Shown: positions 32,522-40,974 of the stretch, piece after piece
Layout of the letters: each line of letters starts with the position of its first letter
How positions within the stretch are numbered: the stretch's first letter is position 1
Virus record (IMG/VR): IMGVR_UViG_3300025322_000026
Location: 1 to 54,461 of that record
Reading direction: 5' to 3' (one strand)
From: a virus
DNA: 54,461 bases
Made by a program: the position numbers and the translations under genes
Notes under the pieces: model-generated
Seen by the model: only the letters and a program-made list of their open reading frames with translations
The model's database searches: none
What the model was told of the DNA's origin: nothing

Positions 32522-35514
32522 CGCTTGTGTACCGTCAATAGTAGCACAAGTTCTTCCTCGTCCTCATCCCAGAGGGTGGTTGTGGTTGAGGCCCTGCGCC
32601 TTCTTCGCCGCCCAGTAATGATGATCGTCGGCGGCAGGGTCGTCGTCGCCGTCAAGGTCGTGACCGTTGTGCCGCTGGTCGTCGTGCTGGTCGTCGTCGA
32701 CGTGGATGAGGTAGTCGTTGAAGTACTGGTAGTCGTGCTAGTCGTGCTCGTCGATGTGGAGCTAGAAGTAGTGGTCGAACTCGAAGTCGTCGAGGTGGAG
32801 GTAGACGAGGAAGTCGTTGTGCTACTGGATGTGCTCGTCGTCGAGGATGTGCTAGTTGCAGTCGTCGTCGTGCTTGTAGACGTACTTGTCGATGTACTTG
32901 TGGAGCTGGTCGAAGTCGAGGTACTGGTAGAGGTAGAACTGGACGTGCTGGTCGATGTCGAGGAACTTGTCGAAGTTGAGGTACTTGTGCTCGTCGAACT
33001 TGTGGAAGTTGACGTTGTGGTCGATGTCGATGTCGTACTCGTCGAAGTGCTTGTGCTGCTAGATGTCGTCGAGGTCGACGTGGAGCTACTGGTCGAACTT
33101 GAAGTGCTACTGCTCGTTGAAGTACTCGTCGATGTCGAGGTTGAGGTTGAACTACTCGATGTGCTTGAAGAGGTTGATGTTGACGTGGAACTGGTAGAGG
33201 TACTTGTCGAAGTTGAAGTTGAACTCGACGTACTGGTTGACGTAGAAGTGGATGTTGATGTGCTGCTTGTGCTCGTCGAAGTTGAAGTAGATGTGCTGGT
33301 CGTCGTTGATGTCGAAGTCGAACTCGTTGTAGAGGTCGTCGAACTGAGGGTCGTTGCTGTGGTCGTGGTTGAAGTTGAGGTTGTCGAGGTGGACGTGGAA
33401 GTTGAAGTGGTTGACGTTGACGTGCTCGTTGACGTTGAGCTGGACGTGCTAGTAGACGTACTGGTGCTTGTCGAAGTAGATGTACTCGTTGAACTTGTCG
33501 AGGTGGATGTTGAACTCGTGCTCGTAGATGTGGACGAGGAGCTAGTAGAGGTTGAGGTGCTCGTAGAACTGCTGGTTGACGTAGAAGTAGAGGTGCTTGT
33601 TGAGGTACTTGTAGAGGTTGATGAACTCGATGTGGTTGTGCTTGTAGAGGTGGTTGTCGATGTGGAACTCGTGCTTGTACTCGTCGACGTAGACGTGCTG
33701 GTGCTCGAAGATGTTGAGGTACTGGTGGAAGTAGAAGTCGATGTACTAGACGAAGTTGTACTCGTAGAGGTTGAGGTCGTAGATGTTGAGGTCGACGTGC
33801 TGCTAGTGGTCGTACTCGTAGAAGTCGTCGTCGAAGTGGTTGTTGTCGTTGAGCTAGTGGATGTTGACGTAGAAGTAGTCGTCGAACTGGAAGACGTGCT
33901 TGAGGAAGTAGACGAACTGGTGCTCGTGGAGGTCGAGGTTGAAGTACTCGTAGAAGTTGAAGTACTTGTTGAGCTAGTAGTCGTGCTCGTACTGGTAGAA
34001 GTGGATGAAGTCGATGTGGTTGTAGAGGTCGACGACGACGTAGTCGTTGATGTAGATGTCGAAGTAGTGCTGGTCGTCGTCGTGGTTGTCCCGGCCGCCG
34101 AGGCCAGAGGCCAGAAGCGGTGATCGTCGAAGAGGAGATAGACATGCCCACCCCGGCGAGGAGGGACGGGCAAAGTCGTTGTTGTCGTGGTCGAAGAAGA
34201 GGTTGTTGAACTCGATGTAGTCGTAGAACTACTGGTACTTGTCGTGCTTGTGGACGTTGAAGTGCTGGAGGAACTCGTACTGGTTGATGTCGATGTAGTT
34301 GTGCTCGACGAACTTGTGCTGGTCGATGTTGAGGTACTGGACGATGTGGATGTTGAGGTTGACGTGGAAGTTGATGTACTGGTTGAACTAGTCGATGTCG
34401 ATGTGCTCGTGGTACTAGAACTCGTTGAGGTTGATGTGCTAGTCGAACTAGAGGATGTACTAGTAGAAGTTGAGGTACTGCTACTCGTGGAAGTCGAAGT
34501 GGAAGTGCTAGTTGATGTCGAAGTGCTACTCGAACTTGTGGAAGTGCTCGTACTGGTTGAGGTACTTGAGGTCGAAGTGGAGGTAGATGTACTCGTAGTC
34601 GTCGTGCTTGTTGAGCTTGATGTACTCGTTGAAGTGGAGCTACTCGTCGAGGTAGAAGTTGAGGTGGACGTTGAAGTACTGCTGCTCGACGTGCTTGTCG
34701 AAGTAGAAGTAGTCGTTGAACTCGTGGATGTTGACGTTGAGGTACTGGTGGAAGTTGTGCTCGTCGAGGTACTGCTAGATGTTGACGTACTGGTCGAGCT
34801 ACTTGTTGATGTCGAGGTACTAGTACTTGTGGAAGTAGAACTGCTGGAGGTTGAAGTCGTAGTGCTGGTAGAAGTCGAACTCGTCGACGTTGATGTCGAA
34901 GTACTGGTGGAGGTTGTGCTTGTGGAAGTGCTTGTAGTGGTACTAGTCGAGGTTGTTGTCGACGTCGTTGTGGTGGTAGTCGTCGCCGGGGCTTCTTGCC
35001 CTAGCCACCACTTCCGCTCATCAAAGAATGTATAGACTTGATTTACCCGTCGTGGCGGATCTACCGCCGTCAACATTGTTGTGGTTGTGGATGAACTCGT
35101 TGTCGAACTTGAAGTACTTGTGCTTGTGCTGCTCGTTGAGGTAGATGTTGAACTTGTGGAAGTCGAACTGGAGCTGCTCGTACTCGTAGATGTGGAAGTA
35201 GAGGTGGAAGTAGAAGTAGACGTACTTGTGCTGCTCGTCGAGGTCGATGTACTCGTGCTAGTTGAGGTTGAGCTAGAACTTGTTGAGGTTGATGTCGAAG
35301 TTGAGGTACTCGTTGATGAAGATGTCGATGTAGACGTGCTGGTACTGGTTGAAGTAGATGAACTTGAAGTAGAGGTTGAAGTAGAGGTTGAAGTCGACGT
35401 TGTGCTGGTAGAAGTCGATGTGGATGTACTGGTCGACGTTGAAGTCGTCGTCGTGGTGGTAGTGGCAGGCTGCTCTTCAGCGGCCGTCAGAAGCGGCTGC
35501 CAAAGCCAGCTCAC
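32518..35514 (-). CDS. Giant Ser/Thr-rich mucin-like protein
   Basis: The 998-aa protein is almost entirely Ser and Thr, in three tracts separated by two short islands. The N-terminus is M-S-W-L-W-Q-P-L-L-T-A-A-E-E-Q-P-A. The islands (nt about 34984-35075 and 34090-34176) share P-P-R-R-x-x-x-V-Y-x-x-F-D-x-x-x-x-W. The C-terminus has T-I-I-I-T-G, an R6 run, a D/E cluster and L-V-L-L-L-T-V-H-K-R. Both AGY and TCN serine codons are mixed throughout, so selection seems to act on the protein. GTG start overlaps the upstream TAG by one base, and its stop overlaps the gp7-like start (ATGA). No signal peptide is evident. A heavily O-glycosylated virion stalk or coat is my inference. Confidence 0.85.
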   Translation of the reverse strand: MSWLWQPLLTAAEEQPATTTTTTTSTSTSTSTSTSTSTTSTSTSTSTSTSSSSTSTSTSTSTSTSSSTSTSTSTSTSTSSSSTSTSTSTSTSTSSTSTSTSTSTSTSTSTSTSSSSSTSTSSTSTSTSSTSTSTSSSTTSSSTTTTMLTAVDPPRRVNQVYTFFDERKWWLGQEAPATTTTTTTSTTTSTSTTTSTSTSTTSTSTSTSTSTSSTSTSTTTSTSSSSTSTSTSTSTSTSSSTSTSTSSSTSTSTTSTSTSTSTSTSSTTTSTSTSTSSSSTSTSTSTSTSTSSSTSTSTSSSTSTTTTSTSTSTSTSSTSTSTSTSTSSSSTSTSTSTSTSTSTSSSTSTSTSTSSSSTSTSTSTSSSTTSTSTSTSSTSTSTSTSTSTSTSSSTSTSTSTSSSSTTTSTSTSTSSSSTSTSTSTTSTSSSTTTSSSTTSSSTTTTTTLPVPPRRGGHVYLLFDDHRFWPLASAAGTTTTTTSTTSTSTSTTTSSSTSTTTSTSSTSTSTSTTTSSTSTSTSTSTSTSTSTSTSSSTSSSTSSSSTTTSTSTSTSSTTTTTSTTTSTSTTTSSTSTSTSTTSTSTSTTSSSTSTSTSTSTSTSSSTSTSTSTSTSTSSTSTTTSTSTTTSSSSTSTSTSTSTSTSTSTSSSTSTSTSTSSSSTSTSTSSTSTSTSSTSTSTSTSTSTSTSTSSSTSTSTSTSTTSTSTSTSTTSTSTTTTATTLSSTTSTTSSTSTSTTTSTSTSTSTSTSSTSTSTSTSTSTSSSTSTSTSTSTSSTSTSTSSSTSSSSTSTSTSTSTSTSSSTSSSTSSSTSTSTTSSSTSTSTSTTSTSTTTSTSTSSTSTSTSTSTSSSTSTSTSSSTSTSTSTSTSSTSTSTSTSTSTTTTATSTSSTTSTSSSTTTSSSTSTSTTSSSTTTSSSTSTSTTSTTTSTSTTTSSTSTTTSTTTSGTTVTTLTATTTLPPTIIITGRRRRRRASTTTTLWDEDEEELVLLLTVHKR

Positions 35515-35861
35515 TATGTTACCTTACGTAATGACCAGCCGATGCTCCGATCCGTGCCGGCGATCTTTATGACGGAGACTTCCCAGCCGTGACCGACCAA
35601 GACCGTTGGCATCGACCATCCCGGCCTTGCCTGCAAGCCTACGAAGCTCCATTGCTCGATGAGCCTCTGGGTCGCGCCCGCGCCGTTGACCTTCTCGTAG
35701 AATCGAACGCGGTATTCATCCCCCGCGACCATGTTGGCGAAGTCGATCCAGCACTGGAGAATACAATCGTCCGTTTGCGGCGTCTGCGATGTGCTATCGG
35801 ACGCCAAGAAGTATTCCGTCGTGCTGATGGTCGCACTGTCGTCCACGAATGTGATCGTCAT
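35514..35861 (-). CDS. Small structural protein, mucin neighbour
   Basis: The 115-aa protein is beta-rich: M-T-I-T-F-V-D-D-S-A-T-I-S-T, I-L-Q-C-W-I-D-F-A-N-M and Y-R-V-R-F-Y-E-K-V-N-G-A-G. I place the start at 35861, overlapping the preceding stop as ATGA; the frame is open to 35915 but that part overlaps the upstream gene. It looks like a virion decoration or fibre piece. The family is not recognised. Confidence 0.5.
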   Translation of the reverse strand: MTITFVDDSATISTTEYFLASDSTSQTPQTDDCILQCWIDFANMVAGDEYRVRFYEKVNGAGATQRLIEQWSFVGLQARPGWSMPTVLVGHGWEVSVIKIAGTDRSIGWSLRKVT

Positions 35862-36703
35862 CCGCCGACTCCAATTGCCGCTCCGTTGTAACCCGTATCC
35901 GGCGCGTTGAGACACCGGCCCCGGATGTAGATATGCTCACCCGCCGGCACCGGGCAATAGAACGCCCAAGGCGAGAGATCCCGCAGTGGCCCGCCTACTG
36001 CCTCCGATGTTGTGCCCATGTGCATCAAGCGGCAAATGATCTGCTTATTGGAGGCGTCGCCATGAGCGATCTCGATATAGGTCTGCTCGGCGGTGATCGT
36101 CGCGTTGTTGATCTGATAGGCAATCTGCCACCACCACAGGTCCTTGACTGTCGCACCCAGATCCACCCATGACCCATCCGCCGCGTTACCCGGTGTGAAG
36201 GATACGCCCAAGCTGTTCGTGATCGTCCCCACGACCTCTGCATACGCGCCGACAAGAACATTGTGCGGGCCGCTCGGCTTGCCGTTGGCTTTCGCCATGA
36301 CGCCGACCGTGCCCGCCGTCGCGTTGGCTCCTTTGATGCGGCAGCCAACGGACGCGCCCGAGGGGATGCAAATCGGTAAGACGAAGTGGTGGCCGCCAAC
36401 ACCATTCAAGCCGCCCGAGGCCCCCATCGGGAAGGCCCCGACAATGGCTGTGAAACTCGTCCCGCCAGCAGGATCGGCCCCAACCTCCATGACCTGCGGC
36501 TTGGCCTGGCCGCCTATATTCCCATCACGAACATCAACCTGTAGGCAGCATGCCTCATTCACCAGGGCCGATAGTAGGGTTGTCCAACTTCCCCAAGCGT
36601 CCGATGTGCCAGGCGTCACCGATGTGCCCGGAGCATTACTCGGGTTAGTTCCCCAGTTATCTACATACCAATTTGTATGCGAGAGTTTTCCCGATAGGCT
36701 CAT
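35858..36703 (-). CDS. Virion decoration-like structural protein
   Basis: The 281-aa protein is beta-rich with many Gly, Ala and Thr. It starts M-S-L-S-G-K-L-S-H-T-N-W-Y and ends I-Y-I-R-G-R-C-L-N-A-P-D-T-G-Y-N-G-A-A-I-G-V-G-G. Its place in a run of fibre and decoration genes and the absence of enzyme motifs suggest a capsid decoration or fibre head. Family is unknown. Confidence 0.5.
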   Translation of the reverse strand: MSLSGKLSHTNWYVDNWGTNPSNAPGTSVTPGTSDAWGSWTTLLSALVNEACCLQVDVRDGNIGGQAKPQVMEVGADPAGGTSFTAIVGAFPMGASGGLNGVGGHHFVLPICIPSGASVGCRIKGANATAGTVGVMAKANGKPSGPHNVLVGAYAEVVGTITNSLGVSFTPGNAADGSWVDLGATVKDLWWWQIAYQINNATITAEQTYIEIAHGDASNKQIICRLMHMGTTSEAVGGPLRDLSPWAFYCPVPAGEHIYIRGRCLNAPDTGYNGAAIGVGG

Positions 36704-36756
36704 AGATTGTTCTCCTAAAACTATTCCAGCGATGATTCAGGGTCGAGTACTTATAG

Positions 36757-38247
36757 TCATATATTACGAGGACCACCCTTCAGGGTCTCAAATGCTCCGA
36801 TGTCGGGATTGGTGCCGCGTCCAAGTGGGATGCCGTCGAAGTCAACCGTCAGCCCAACATCGACACCAGTATCTATGCAGGGCGAATCTGACTGAAGACG
36901 GAAGTCTCCATTGACCGCGTCGATGAGCTTGGGATCCTCCCATTTGCCATTTGTGTCAAAGCCTGTTGCGGCTTTGTAGGCAGCGAAATCACCGACCCCA
37001 TAACTTGATGCTCCGATGTCCACATAGCTTCCGATACTGTTGAACCACAGATTATTATCACAGCTTCCTATCACACCTACATTTGTGATCAGAAGACAAG
37101 ATCCCAATTCGGACGCGATGTTATTCTTTATGATGATATTTACCGCGTCAGCCGTATCCTGAAGAATTCCACTAGAGCCGCTGGCACCAGGGGCCGTTCC
37201 ATAGATCAAGTTGTTGTATAGTTCCGCATTCACTACACCATTGGCGATGTTTATGCCAGTTCCAACTAAGTCGTGCATGACATTGTAGTAAATTGCCACA
37301 CCAGACATAGCAGCCAAATTGCAATAGATCATATTCCCGCCGACGGAGACATCATAGTCGGAGCTTTTATAGCAGTGGTTGTATCGAATGATGGTGTTAG
37401 TCAAGGGTCCATCTATGGCCTGAAAATCTATTTCGGAATGGTAGCTATCGTAGCAGGTATTATATTGAATAATAGTTCCCGTTGTTGGATTGCCACCGGA
37501 GGTCTGAACATAGATTGAATGCGTACCACTATTGTTTATTGTGCAATTCTGAACGACGAAATTTGTCGTGTTCTGTCCAATAATCGAGTGCGATAACTCG
37601 GCATCAAAATAACCATTATGATGGGCAAGGATCCCATCAACAATGGTGGCGGTCGTACCGTTGATAAAAATACCTATACTATTCGCGAAGGCAAACTCCA
37701 GATTTCCTTGAACCTTGACGAAGTCTTTATCATCAATCCTGAAACAGATTAGTCTCTGCCCGGCTTCAACCCAGTCGTACGCGCTGTCTGGATCGCTGGT
37801 TGAATAGCACCACAGATATTGAGAGCCATCATAGTACCAGTCATATTCAGCATTCACATTACCAAGGATGGTTTCCTTGTTTCCGTGATGAACACTAGCG
37901 GATTTCGAGAACCAGACCTGGTCTGGAGATATAGCTCCAATGTCTGATCGCCACTGATTGCCTGTTTGGTCCACCCAGCTTACTGCCAACTTTGATCCGT
38001 ACATCCTAGGGCTATCGCCTGACTCTGGCCCGTATAGAATAGCATTCGCCGAAGATCCGCCGCTAGGCACAATTATCGTTTCCCGATAGATTCCACCTTC
38101 ATCGCAGATGAGAATTGTGTCGCCTGGCGAGAACGTTTCCGCATTGTGGACGGCTACATTCATGCAGGCGGACTGAGAACTTCCGGGGCCGGTTGCGGCA
38201 CCTTTATTGGCCGCAGTCCCATCTGCTCGTAGGTAGTAGGTTGTCAT
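36757..38247 (-). CDS. Right-handed beta-helix protein (pectate lyase-like fold)
   Basis: The 496-aa protein starts with Y-Y-L-R-A-D-G-T-A-A-N-K-G-A-A-T-G and G-D-T-I-L-I-C-D-E-G-G-I-Y, typical of parallel beta-helix proteins. It then has repeating V-Q-N-C-T-I-N-N-S, I-I-R-Y-N-H-C-Y-K-S and I-Y-Y-N-V-M-H-D turns with N ladders, and a late P-x-L-I-D-A-V-N-G-D-F-R-L-Q-S-D-S-P-C-I-D-T-G motif. This fold is used by tailspikes and polysaccharide lyases. It may bind or cut host surface glycan. No catalytic residues can be named. Confidence 0.75.
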   Translation of the reverse strand: MTTYYLRADGTAANKGAATGPGSSQSACMNVAVHNAETFSPGDTILICDEGGIYRETIIVPSGGSSANAILYGPESGDSPRMYGSKLAVSWVDQTGNQWRSDIGAISPDQVWFSKSASVHHGNKETILGNVNAEYDWYYDGSQYLWCYSTSDPDSAYDWVEAGQRLICFRIDDKDFVKVQGNLEFAFANSIGIFINGTTATIVDGILAHHNGYFDAELSHSIIGQNTTNFVVQNCTINNSGTHSIYVQTSGGNPTTGTIIQYNTCYDSYHSEIDFQAIDGPLTNTIIRYNHCYKSSDYDVSVGGNMIYCNLAAMSGVAIYYNVMHDLVGTGINIANGVVNAELYNNLIYGTAPGASGSSGILQDTADAVNIIIKNNIASELGSCLLITNVGVIGSCDNNLWFNSIGSYVDIGASSYGVGDFAAYKAATGFDTNGKWEDPKLIDAVNGDFRLQSDSPCIDTGVDVGLTVDFDGIPLGRGTNPDIGAFETLKGGPRNI

Positions 38248-39077
38248 CCGCTTCCGTCCATTCCGTACTGCTGGACTTCCTGCAATTTTGCTAAAGTGAG
38301 AAGCTCGCTAAAAATAGCGAGTTCACAAATTAGCCCGTCCCAATAGCTCCCCCCAGCGGCCGCTGTGCTCCCGATGGCAAAGCCACCCGCCGTCGAGGCC
38401 GTCTTATCTACGGCGGCAGCGGATGATCCGTATGCGGCGATTTGTACGGATTCCGTTCCTCGATACAGCTGAATAGCATCAGCTGTCTGAGAATAAGTTA
38501 TGGCGACAAAGTACCAAGTAGATGTACTTAACGCGCCACCATAGGGATCAATACCTACATTGGAAAAACGACCCCGAAGATGAGAATCGCTGTTGGTGAA
38601 TAGATTGTGTCCATCGGCGAGGTATTCACCCTTTTCCCAAATCAACCTTTGCCCAAGCGTTGTGGCCCGTATCCAAGCCAATCCCGTAAGTTCCGTTAGG
38701 TCATCTATCTCCAAGGAAACAGCATGTGTGGCAGTTAGCCGTTGGCTACTAGCCGATGCAAAAGATGCCGATTTCGTCGCAGTCGGCGCCGCGTAGGTGC
38801 CGCTTGGAATCGTTGCACTTTGAGTTACGGCATTCACATTAGTGAGAGCGATGTTGCCTTTGTAGTCTTCGCCGAGGTCCGCCCCATTTTCAAACTTGTA
38901 GTAGCACTGGAGCGATGCGCGTAGCAGGAAATTCTCGCCAGGAGAGGGCGGCTTCGCCCCCACCAAGGTCCCCATGCTCGCGGGGTCGACGCGCTCGACC
39001 CCACGTAGATTGATCCTCGGCATGGAGAGCCCTTCTTCGGGTGCCAAGAGACCTGAAGATCGGCGTCGGTATCTCAT
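38244..39077 (-). CDS. LamG-type (concanavalin A-like) structural protein
   Basis: The 277-aa protein has an N-terminal basic lead, M-P-R-I-N-L-R-G-V-E-R-V, then a LamG-like jelly roll: C-Y-Y-K-F-E-N-G, L-T-G-L-A-W-I-R-A-T, W-Y-F-V-A-I-T-Y and a final W-D-G-L-I-C-E-L-A-I-F-S-E-L-L-T-L-A-K-L. Such domains bind carbohydrates in phage fibres. It overlaps neighbours by 4 bp on both sides, placing it in the same coupled block as the beta-helix protein. Confidence 0.75.
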   Translation of the reverse strand: MRYRRRSSGLLAPEEGLSMPRINLRGVERVDPASMGTLVGAKPPSPGENFLLRASLQCYYKFENGADLGEDYKGNIALTNVNAVTQSATIPSGTYAAPTATKSASFASASSQRLTATHAVSLEIDDLTELTGLAWIRATTLGQRLIWEKGEYLADGHNLFTNSDSHLRGRFSNVGIDPYGGALSTSTWYFVAITYSQTADAIQLYRGTESVQIAAYGSSAAAVDKTASTAGGFAIGSTAAAGGSYWDGLICELAIFSELLTLAKLQEVQQYGMDGSG

Positions 39078-40393
39078 ACGGTACTATCCCTGCCTACTGG
39101 CTGGAACCACGAACGGGTCGCACTTGCGATCGTTGCAGTGATCTTCGCTTTGTAGGCCGCACCTGATACAACACGGTCTGTCCCTTCCGTGTAGCGATAG
39201 TGGCCAAGCGCGCCGACCTCTGTCAGATCATCTTCAGCAATGAGAGTAGTTCCATCCGCGTCCTTGATCACCGTGATCTTGGGAACCGTGATGCCGCTGG
39301 TGATCGGTTCACCATTCTTGAAGAAGACCACCGAATAGCGATCATTGCCACTTCCGTCGTCATCAATCAGTTCAACCTTGCACTGGTAGGTATCTAGGCT
39401 CGTTCCGAGTGTTCCATTGTCGATCTGACCTGTCACCTGATCCAATGCTTCGGCGAATAGTTCGAGTGTGTCGGCCGCGGTGGCATCGCCCGAGATTGAG
39501 GTTGCATCCGAGTTCATCTTTCCGCTGACAAGTGCCGCTGGAAGTCTAGTCTGGATGTCATCCAGGTCACTATGGACAGTTGCCGCCGTCAAACCAGTTA
39601 CACTTCCCACACTTCCAGAGAGATTTCCAGTAATATTGGCAGTAAGAGCCGTCGTCACCGCTGTTGCCGCGTTCGTACCCGCGATGAATAATCCTCCAGC
39701 TGCACCTGCAACTGCATCCGGGATACTGTTGATTGTTCCAGTTGGCGTGGCTTTATCAAAGAACTTCTTGAAAGCCGCCGCGATCTGGCCGGCAGTCTCA
39801 GTCAATGTAGTCCCGAGGATCTGGATGAGATTCACACCCAGTTTGATAGTCCCGCCGGCATAACCCGCGCCATCGAACATGGCCTCGGCATTGTCCGCGG
39901 CAGTTGTGTCACCACTGATCGCTGTGGCATCAACAGTCAATTTCGCTGTCCCGCCTACGTAACCAGTACCATCGAAGAAGTCCTCCAGATTCGTTGATGC
40001 AGTTCCACCTTCGATGAAGAGATCATTCAAAGCCGCGCGCCGGAATCCGATGACCGGACCCCGCCAAGGGAGAACTCCCGTGCATACTCCAGTGAACCAC
40101 CCGAAGCCTTCGGTATCATTGTTGATGGACGCGCCGCCCGTGGCGATGATCTCGATGGTGTACATTCCATCGCCTTGGTTAGTCCAGTCATAGTTGCCGC
40201 CAGTCGTAGGAACCACGGCCGTCTGTGTGAATGCCCCAGCTGGAGTGACAAAGTTCCAGACAAGATCCATCCCGGCCTGGTCATAGGTGATACTGACTTC
40301 CCGGCTCACGAAATCCGTTGAATCTATCAACGGGAAGAGATTGACTGGCACTTCAGCCAGATTGACATCCACATCCATCCATAGTTCAGGCAT
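39074..40393 (-). CDS. Repetitive fibre-like structural protein
   Basis: The 439-aa protein starts with D-V-N-L-A-E-V-P-V-N-L-F-P-L-I-D and V-S-I-T-Y-D-Q-A-G-M-D-L-V-W-N-F, a domain I recall from environmental phage proteins. Near-repeats F-D-G-T-G-Y-V-G-G-T-A-K-L and F-D-G-A-G-Y-A-G-G-T-I-K-L follow, with T-A-A-D stretches and an Ala/Thr-rich middle. The C-terminus is an immunoglobulin-like beta domain (V-V-F-F-K-N-G-E-P-I). It begins with an AGGAG site right beside HNH 3. A virion fibre or whisker is likely. Confidence 0.6.
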   Translation of the reverse strand: MPELWMDVDVNLAEVPVNLFPLIDSTDFVSREVSITYDQAGMDLVWNFVTPAGAFTQTAVVPTTGGNYDWTNQGDGMYTIEIIATGGASINNDTEGFGWFTGVCTGVLPWRGPVIGFRRAALNDLFIEGGTASTNLEDFFDGTGYVGGTAKLTVDATAISGDTTAADNAEAMFDGAGYAGGTIKLGVNLIQILGTTLTETAGQIAAAFKKFFDKATPTGTINSIPDAVAGAAGGLFIAGTNAATAVTTALTANITGNLSGSVGSVTGLTAATVHSDLDDIQTRLPAALVSGKMNSDATSISGDATAADTLELFAEALDQVTGQIDNGTLGTSLDTYQCKVELIDDDGSGNDRYSVVFFKNGEPITSGITVPKITVIKDADGTTLIAEDDLTEVGALGHYRYTEGTDRVVSGAAYKAKITATIASATRSWFQPVGRDSTV

Positions 40394-40426
40394 TTTGTGC
40401 TCCTATTCCATTGTTCTTGAAGAGGT

Positions 40427-40432
40427 TATAAT
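40427..40432 (+). promoter_or_regulatory. TATAAT box ahead of HNH 3
   Basis: A perfect TATAAT (40427-40432) lies 16 bp before the HNH 3 ATG and just ahead of its GGAGG site. The gene is antisense to the operon and so needs its own promoter. No good -35 is visible. Confidence 0.35.
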
Positions 40433-40448
40433 ACATTCGGAGGTCCCT

Positions 40449-40967
40449 ATGCTTTGCGAATGTGGATGCGGTCAAGAAGTGCTTCCAGGAAAGGCTACGC
40501 TCTGGCGGATGGCCCATGGACAACAGGGAGCATTCGTCCGAGGCCACCAATCTCGGGGCAATAGGAATGCACGGTGGAAGGGCGGTCGAGTGCAATCCCA
40601 GAATGGATATATCTATATCCTTATGCCAGATCATCCCAATGCACTCAAACGAGGATTTCCTGGCTATGTGGCTGAACATAGATTTGTGATGAGTGAACAT
40701 CTAGGCCGACCTCTCAAAGATGGAGAACTTGTTCACCATATGAACGGCGAAAAGATGGACAACCGTATTGAAAATCTGGTTCTGATCACTAGAACTGATC
40801 ATGCAAGTCTCCATACATCAGGACCGAAGAATGGGAATTGGACCGGCGGACGGCATGCCTTCACCTGTAATACTTGTGGTCGTGAATTTCTTCCTCGGGA
40901 TCGGCGGAATGATTATGGAGTGAACTTCTGTTCCCGACAATGCTACTATCATCGCAATCGTCATTAA
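40449..40967 (+). CDS. HNH homing-type endonuclease 3 with zinc-finger ends
   Basis: The 172-aa protein begins C-E-C-G-C-G, has an HNH_3 core (V-A-E-H-R-F-V-M, then L-V-H-H-M-N-G-E-K-M-D-N-R-I-E-N-L) and ends with a C-N-T-C-G ... C-S-R-Q-C zinc knuckle. GGAGG lies 5 bp before the ATG at 40449. It sits antisense between a fibre gene and the DAH glycosyltransferase, 7 bp from the latter's stop. Its tails differ from HNH 1 and 2, so it was probably acquired separately. Confidence 0.85.
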   Translation: MLCECGCGQEVLPGKATLWRMAHGQQGAFVRGHQSRGNRNARWKGGRVQSQNGYIYILMPDHPNALKRGFPGYVAEHRFVMSEHLGRPLKDGELVHHMNGEKMDNRIENLVLITRTDHASLHTSGPKNGNWTGGRHAFTCNTCGREFLPRDRRNDYGVNFCSRQCYYHRNRH

Positions 40968-40974
40968 GCCATCC

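Noticed and set aside
32525-34123. Long plus-strand frame rich in V, E, D and L opposite the Ser/Thr protein
   Set aside because: It arises because the reverse complement of mixed Ser/Thr codons has few stops. It has no ribosome site or protein-like variation, and continues as similar frames at 34187-35035 and 35081-35572.
32652-34151. Minus-strand R/P/Q-rich frame within the Ser/Thr gene
   Set aside because: It is a shifted reading of the same low-complexity DNA, without a start context.
32600-35470. Possible CRISPR or satellite array
   Set aside because: There are no regular repeat-spacer units; the pattern has codon period and protein-level constraint.
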